DNA of 10,453 bases from Bacteroidales bacterium (GTDB lineage Bacteria; Bacteroidota; Bacteroidia; Bacteroidales; BM520): assembly GCA_023230285.1 (NCBI GenBank), contig JALNXP010000066.1:1-10453 (forward strand). The letters run 5' to 3'. Within the stretch, counting starts at the first letter, position 1; each line of letters opens with the position of its first letter. Shown here one piece after another: positions 5,636 through 10,453 of the stretch. Below the pieces are notes generated by a model. That model saw only the letters and a program-made list of their open reading frames with translations. It ran no database searches and had not been told where the DNA came from. Both the position numbers and the translations under genes were made by a program.

Positions 5636-7483
5636 TTACTCTTGAGTGGAAAATCGCAAATAAACGTCTTTACATTCAACTGAAATATCACATTGCTCTA
5701 TCAAAATTCTTGACACATCTACCCCATTATCAATTAAATAATTCTTAATCTCTACAGCATATAATGGTTTTCCTACTATAGTAATTATAAGCTCCGGCTT
5801 ATCGGTCAACAGCAGCAACAAACGTAACAGTTCACCCTTGGACTTATCTTCATTAAAATGATTTGTTTCTTTAACAAATGATATGTTTTTAAGCAGCACC
5901 AAAGAGTCGGGCGCATATTTATCTAACTGAAAATCAAATTTATGCGACATAAAGACAGACGTTCCCGGAATAATCATTTCATCCGGACAGAAAAAATATT
6001 CATCATTATGTAAAACAAAGCCGTAACTTCGTCCTGAAGGTAAAGATATAGAAAATTTTCCTGATTTAGGATGTGTCTCAAAAGATGCAATAATCTGCAA
6101 AGTCGAATTACAAACAACATCAATTTTCAGAGTTAAAGGCGTTTTGGCATCAGCATCAAGAAATTTACCGCTAACAGTATTCATAACGTAAGAATTGATT
6201 TCGATAAAATCTTGGCAGCCAAAAGCAAAGTAATCGTCAGCAGGTGGTAATGTTAACAACGGCAAATCCGAATTTTCTTCAAGAAACAAACTCTCAACAT
6301 TAATCAGCTCAACCGAAAACAATTTAGTTTCGGCAGCCATCGTCTGCCTTTTCAACAAAAAATAATCATTACGCAAAAAATATCTAATATAAGTCTCGTT
6401 ACTTGATGAATTAAGTGGATATCCTATGTTCTCTATCTTTGTCCAACCGTCATTTTCAAATTTAGATTTAAAAACATCGTAACCACCTATAGAACACTCA
6501 TTGTCAGAACATACGTACATAAAATTGTCGAACAAAGAAAAAGACAAAGAGATTTCGTTATACGGAGAATTTATATTAGAGCCGAGATTACGACAATTTT
6601 CGCAATATATTTGTTCTTCAGGACTTATACTAATGACATCTGCCGCATAAATATCTTTACCGCCAAACCCGCCACTACGATCACTGACAAAATAAATTTT
6701 TTTCATGTCTCTTGAAAAACAGGCAAAAGATTCTTCATATTTAGAATTAATACACCCTTTTATTTTTTTCAGATTAGCCCAATTTCCATGCTCGTCTTTA
6801 ACGGAGAAAAAAATATTTCCCTTTCTGCAAACAAGTAAAACATTATTCTGAGAAACATCAGTTACAACGTCACCTGACTTTAGAATTTCGGTTGGCATGA
6901 TAAAATTTCTAACTCCGAAATTATTCATTATGTCACTAAGTGAGTCATTAGCCGTTTTTATTGCACAACGCAAGGAATTTGTGAGTAATTTTTCGCCGGC
7001 AGTACATTGAGCTTTATATTTATTTACGACAGTATCATACAAATCAAAAAATTTGTTATCTGTTAATTTATTATAAAACAGCAAGGCAGAATCTAACTCA
7101 TAATCAATTTGATAAGAACGGGCAAGTAAAAAAATATTATCATAAAGTTGTTCAGCAGAAGTAGTTAAAGAATCGTGTAAATAAAAAGCCGAATAAAGAA
7201 ACCTTTTTGCAGAATTATCGCCAAGATAAAATTTGCATTTACCTATTTTATAATTCAGAGAAGCATTTTCTTGAACAACAGAATAAACTGTATTATAGTA
7301 ATTTAAAGCTGTTTCGTAGTCAGGATTTTTAGCAGCCGTCAATTTATCCGCTTTGCGTATTGATGTCCGTACTATTTTCAGCTGCTTTTTGTCAATAGTC
7401 TGACTATCAGCAATTTCATTACTTTGTCCGCACAAAGTAAAAGTTGATACCAAAAACGTTAAAATAACAAATAAACGTTGCAT
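5636..7483 (-). CDS. PorE-like exported protein: TPR, PD40 repeats, CRD, degenerate OmpA C-domain
   Basis: The 615-residue protein has the domain order of PorE, a periplasmic T9SS component that binds peptidoglycan in Porphyromonas. It has a signal peptide (1-20, cleavage near CGQ), a helical TPR region (about 35-165) and PD40/WD40-like beta-propeller repeats, clearest at 262-280 (KIYFVSDRSGGFGGKDIY) and 322-340 (MYVCSDNECSIGGYDVF). A carboxypeptidase-regulatory-like domain follows (about 434-500), then an OmpA-like end (about 520-612). In that last domain the expected GHTDxxGxxxxNxxLSxxRA is missing: the strand ITIVGKPLY runs straight into AVEIKNYLIDNGVDVSRI, so the Asp and Arg that hold peptidoglycan are absent and the domain is about 15 residues short. 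Cys18 has no good lipobox (Leu at -1), so lipidation is doubtful. The ATG directly follows the TAG of the TPR gene, so the two are co-translated. It may be a specialised paralogue rather than the core PorE. Confidence 0.82.
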   Translation of the reverse strand: MQRLFVILTFLVSTFTLCGQSNEIADSQTIDKKQLKIVRTSIRKADKLTAAKNPDYETALNYYNTVYSVVQENASLNYKIGKCKFYLGDNSAKRFLYSAFYLHDSLTTSAEQLYDNIFLLARSYQIDYELDSALLFYNKLTDNKFFDLYDTVVNKYKAQCTAGEKLLTNSLRCAIKTANDSLSDIMNNFGVRNFIMPTEILKSGDVVTDVSQNNVLLVCRKGNIFFSVKDEHGNWANLKKIKGCINSKYEESFACFSRDMKKIYFVSDRSGGFGGKDIYAADVISISPEEQIYCENCRNLGSNINSPYNEISLSFSLFDNFMYVCSDNECSIGGYDVFKSKFENDGWTKIENIGYPLNSSSNETYIRYFLRNDYFLLKRQTMAAETKLFSVELINVESLFLEENSDLPLLTLPPADDYFAFGCQDFIEINSYVMNTVSGKFLDADAKTPLTLKIDVVCNSTLQIIASFETHPKSGKFSISLPSGRSYGFVLHNDEYFFCPDEMIIPGTSVFMSHKFDFQLDKYAPDSLVLLKNISFVKETNHFNEDKSKGELLRLLLLLTDKPELIITIVGKPLYAVEIKNYLIDNGVDVSRILIEQCDISVECKDVYLRFSTQE

Positions 7484-8506
7484 CTAATCACAAGTTTTCA
7501 ATAATTCATCAGATTCTTTAATTCCCAACAAAGACGCTCGTTGCCAGTCTTCACAAGCAGCCTCATTTTTTCTCATACGCTCCATTACATTTCCACGATT
7601 AATATAAGCAACTCCATCATCAGGAAACAAATTAATCAATTTATCGAAGTCATTTTGAGCTTCAAGATATTTTTCCACTTTAAAGAAAGCTACACCACGA
7701 TTATTAAGCAAATACTTGTTGTCAGCATCAAATTCAAGTCCTTTGGAAAACGCTTCTATAGCGCGAGGATAATTTTTAAGATTATAAGCAACCATACCTC
7801 TATTCAAATAAGCATCAACATAAGTAGAGTCTATTTCTAAAGCCTTTTCAAAATTTCTGACAGCCTCTCTGTTTTTGTCAAGTTTCGAGTAGCAATATCC
7901 TATGTTATTGTAAGACTGTTTGTTATTTGGAATTTTTTCATTATAGTCAGAATAAAACCGTATGGCATCTTCATAATTATTCAATTTTTGATAAGCGCAA
8001 GCCAAATTAAACAGATATTCTTCTTTATAATTTATTTTCAGTGCTTTAACAAAATTTTGAGCCGCCAATTCGTAAGATTTACAGTCGAAGTATATCTTTC
8101 CCGAATAGAAATAAGCTCCATCAGCGTCGGGATTTTTCTCGACAGCCAACTTATAGCAATACAAGGCAGAATCTGTCTCTTGCAAATTATCAAAAGCTCT
8201 TCCTTTTAAAAAATAATTTACTCCTTCATCATTAGTTTGCAGAAACACATCAATATTTTTGACAGCCGCATTGAAATCACCTTTTACATAATAAGCCACA
8301 GCAAGATTATAGTAAGATTTTGTCAAATCCTCTTTCAGCGACACAGCTTTTTCCAAATAAAACACGGCAGAATCCAACTCATCAACTTTGAGGAAAGCCA
8401 CACCTTTATTATAACTTTCAAAAGCAAGAATGTCATTTTGAGTATAACCCGATAAACACAGAAAAAGCAAAAACAAGCAAGCAAATATTCTGCAAACTTT
8501 AGACAT
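7484..8506 (-). CDS. Exported TPR-repeat protein
   Basis: A 340-residue protein made almost wholly of tetratricopeptide repeats behind a signal peptide (MSKVCRIFACLFLLFLCLSG, cleavage near YTQ). About nine 34-residue repeats run from residue 28 to 335; typical ones are QSYNNIGYCYSKLDKNREAV (197-216), and those beginning at 231 (AYLNRGMVAYNLKNYPRAI) and 265 (YLLNNRGVAFFKVEKYLEA). The end, EAACEDWQRASLLG (315-328), is the usual capping repeat of Bacteroidota TPR proteins. TPR arrays bind protein partners, so a periplasmic scaffold is likely, but no specific function can be read. The gene starts 6 bases after the protease stop and ends flush against the PorE-like start, placing it in the middle of a three-gene operon. 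Lipidation is unlikely: no Cys stands in a lipobox. Confidence 0.85.
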   Translation of the reverse strand: MSKVCRIFACLFLLFLCLSGYTQNDILAFESYNKGVAFLKVDELDSAVFYLEKAVSLKEDLTKSYYNLAVAYYVKGDFNAAVKNIDVFLQTNDEGVNYFLKGRAFDNLQETDSALYCYKLAVEKNPDADGAYFYSGKIYFDCKSYELAAQNFVKALKINYKEEYLFNLACAYQKLNNYEDAIRFYSDYNEKIPNNKQSYNNIGYCYSKLDKNREAVRNFEKALEIDSTYVDAYLNRGMVAYNLKNYPRAIEAFSKGLEFDADNKYLLNNRGVAFFKVEKYLEAQNDFDKLINLFPDDGVAYINRGNVMERMRKNEAACEDWQRASLLGIKESDELLKTCD

Positions 8507-8512
8507 AAAAGA

Positions 8513-10453
8513 CTACAAATTTACTATTTTAATTTTTTTGTTGGAATTTTTAGCATTTACAACTACAAAATAAACGCCCTTAGCTTTATCACTCAAGTCA
8601 ATATTGGCGATTTCAGAGCTATATGTATTGGTTTTCAATAGTTTACCAACTAAATCAAATACTGAAACGGTATATTGTTCTCCGGAATTTCCGGCAACTT
8701 TCACATTAAACGAACCGTTAGATGGATTCGGATAAACTACCACATTCCCATTATCTTCATCTTCAAAGTCGTCAATTCCGACAAATGCTTCAAAATGAAT
8801 ATCATCTATAAATAAATTATTACCGGTAATTTTTACCGATTCAAATCTTATCAAAGCTGATTGAGAGCCTTTATAATATGACAAGTCGACAACATTACAT
8901 GGAGCTTGAGTGCCGCACCATTCATCGTTACTTGAAGGAATAAAGTTAGTGTACAGATGTTCTCTTGTTGCGAAACTATAAGAGCCGTCTTCAAAATAAG
9001 TAGCAAGTCTATCCCACGTATTACCGCAATCTACAGAAATGCTTATGCACAATGAGTCCGAGTAGCTATTTCTTCCCAAGCAAAAAGCATGTCTAAACGA
9101 CATCATATAGTTGTCATCAAGATTCAGTAATGGGAGAGTAAAATAATCTCTTTCAGTGATATGAGTATATTTGAACAGATTAATATAAGCAGCGCCATCG
9201 CCGTCAATGTCAATGAGTTCCCATGTTTTATCTCCATCAGGATTGTCCACTATTACGCCAAGTTCTTCAAAATTAGAAGCATCATTAAAGTCGAGTACAA
9301 AAGTTATAGGACTTAATCCGACAGTAGTTAAATAATTTTCTTTGGTAACAGCAGAAATTCCGTTGCTATTGCTTACATTAAGTGTAACGGTGTATTCATC
9401 GGGTTGAGTAAGCCGAATAATTGGATTTTGAGACGAAGCCGAATAACCTTCAGCAAACTCAAAAGTATTTGGTTGAACAGACCATTCCCAAGCGTTAGGG
9501 CATATAGAGCTGTTATCAAACAACTGAATTTCTGCACCTATGCAGACAGATGTAGAGAACACATAAAAATCTGCCTGAGGAGCCAAGTTATTACTAACAT
9601 TGATAAAGCCCTCTTTAACTTCGGTGTTAGAGCCATGAGTATTAGTAACAGTAAGTTTCACTGTTTTCAATCCGGGTTGAGAAAAAACGACTCCGGCAGG
9701 ATTTTGTTCTGTGGAAGTAGCCGGCACGCCGTCTTCGAACTCCCAAAACCACTCGTCTACGACATAGAAAGATGTTGCGGTAAAGTCGACTTCGCAATTT
9801 GTGGTTACCACTTCTTGAGAAGCAGTAAAATCAGCTTCAGGAGCAGTATTTAGGACTACTTCAAATGATATTGTCGGACCGCCGGCTTCGCCCACATTAC
9901 GGATATAAATACCTCCCGGCTGGTTGTTTATCAAAAAGCAAGGCGGATCAGTAGTGTCATTAAACTCTGTCCTTCCGGAATTCATCGAAAAATAAGCGTT
10001 GTCGACATCTCCATTAGTGGTAGTATTTACTCCGCCCGGTCTGAATACATACAATTCGTCTGGTGGACCGTCTGCATTGCCGTTTACTGATGGAAACACA
10101 CGGTATATCAGCAATCCTTCGCCCGGCAACTTGCTATCGAAAGTATGAAGTTTATTTCTATATTCGAGCAAGAAAAACTCACCATTTGAATTAGGAGAGG
10201 CAATTTTATAAAAACAATTCTCTTGACTCCACGGCGTATGTAAGGTATAAACACCGCCTTCGGTGATTTCAGGAATGCTATTCAACCAACCACCGTATTT
10301 ATATTTCATATAAGCAGCCATTGTTTGAGCCGGATTAGTATTTCCGGACATCACATCCCAAGAGCCGATAGGAGTTATGGTATTATCACTATATCTATAC
10401 AAATCAGGCGAGCCAAGCGAGTGAAACATCTCGTGACACAGCACGCTGGCTTC
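8513..10453 (-). CDS. T9SS-exported M6-like zinc metalloprotease with PKD domains, N-terminus beyond the right edge
   Basis: The visible 646 residues are the C-terminal part of a large secreted protein; the frame stays open through the right edge (EASVLCHEMFHSLGSPDLY). HEMFHSLGSPD (visible residues 7-17) is an HExxHxxGxxD zinc site with Glu8 as catalytic base, and WDVMSGN (32-38) is the Met-turn-like motif that follows it in M6 (immune inhibitor A-type) peptidases. Two PKD domains follow, about 206-287 (FWEFEDG...FSQPGLKTVKLTVTN) and 291-378, then a MAM-like/jelly-roll beta domain (about 383-558; LFIDDIHFEAF at its end). After an acidic linker comes the type A T9SS sorting domain (about 570-646: VVYPNPSNGSF, then FDLVGKLL, ending KGVYFVVVN...KIKIVNL). 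The protein should cross the outer membrane by T9SS and be released or anchored at the surface. The GTG at 10444 is not the start, because it lies inside the zinc-site segment. It is first of the visible operon genes. Confidence 0.9.
   Translation of the reverse strand, partial: EASVLCHEMFHSLGSPDLYRYSDNTITPIGSWDVMSGNTNPAQTMAAYMKYKYGGWLNSIPEITEGGVYTLHTPWSQENCFYKIASPNSNGEFFLLEYRNKLHTFDSKLPGEGLLIYRVFPSVNGNADGPPDELYVFRPGGVNTTTNGDVDNAYFSMNSGRTEFNDTTDPPCFLINNQPGGIYIRNVGEAGGPTISFEVVLNTAPEADFTASQEVVTTNCEVDFTATSFYVVDEWFWEFEDGVPATSTEQNPAGVVFSQPGLKTVKLTVTNTHGSNTEVKEGFINVSNNLAPQADFYVFSTSVCIGAEIQLFDNSSICPNAWEWSVQPNTFEFAEGYSASSQNPIIRLTQPDEYTVTLNVSNSNGISAVTKENYLTTVGLSPITFVLDFNDASNFEELGVIVDNPDGDKTWELIDIDGDGAAYINLFKYTHITERDYFTLPLLNLDDNYMMSFRHAFCLGRNSYSDSLCISISVDCGNTWDRLATYFEDGSYSFATREHLYTNFIPSSNDEWCGTQAPCNVVDLSYYKGSQSALIRFESVKITGNNLFIDDIHFEAFVGIDDFEDEDNGNVVVYPNPSNGSFNVKVAGNSGEQYTVSVFDLVGKLLKTNTYSSEIANIDLSDKAKGVYFVVVNAKNSNKKIKIVNL

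Noticed and set aside
9404..9853. 149-codon plus-strand frame opposite the protease PKD domains
   Set aside because: The minus strand encodes recognisable PKD domains here; the plus-strand translation has no domain or plausible start context.

Overview
The window looks like the chromosome of a Bacteroidota member, probably an AT-rich uncultured Bacteroidales- or Flavobacteriia-type organism. Evidence: a protein with a C-terminal type IX secretion (T9SS) sorting domain; a PorE-like TPR/PD40/CRD/OmpA protein; a DUF4837 lipoprotein, a family restricted to this phylum; no Shine-Dalgarno sequences; and repeated matches to the Bacteroidota -7 promoter box TAnnTTTG. All assignments rest on reading motifs by eye; no database search was run.

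Left part (1-1378). The window opens inside the N-terminal 106 residues of an aromatic amino acid ammonia-lyase that closely resembles the tyrosine ammonia-lyase of Flavobacterium johnsoniae. Next come the remains of a restriction-modification system. The C-terminal half of a TSPPY (N4-cytosine type) DNA methyltransferase lies on the minus strand, and the C-terminal ~70 residues of an MvaI/BcnI-like endonuclease lie on the plus strand. The two are head to head and both are cut at the same point (about 1010-1022). A 146-base stretch holding two GC-rich inverted repeats follows.

Middle (1379-5026). A UbiA/MenA-type membrane prenyltransferase and a radical SAM protein form a tight minus-strand pair, one base apart. 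A DUF4837 lipoprotein gene is divergent from this pair. It converges on rpmB (ribosomal protein bL28), and a hairpin with a T-tract on the rpmB side separates the two. rpmB has a good promoter (TTG, 19 bases, GACCTTTG) and stands alone.

Right part (5027-10453). A divergent RimM gene has its own -7 box. Upstream of it on the same strand is a three-gene operon, transcribed right to left: an M6-like zinc metalloprotease with two PKD domains and a T9SS tail (cut by the right edge), a TPR-repeat exported protein 6 bases later, and a PorE-like protein whose ATG directly abuts the TPR gene's stop. The OmpA domain of the PorE-like protein has lost the usual peptidoglycan-binding motif. A plausible reading is a secreted or surface protease made together with two envelope partners.

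No intergenic stretch exceeds 300 bases. The longer gaps are 319-491 (a -7 box and a short direct repeat), 1233-1378 (inverted repeats), 3273-3476 (divergent promoters) and 4821-5026 (rpmB promoter). I saw no tRNA, rRNA, CRISPR array or intact insertion sequence.
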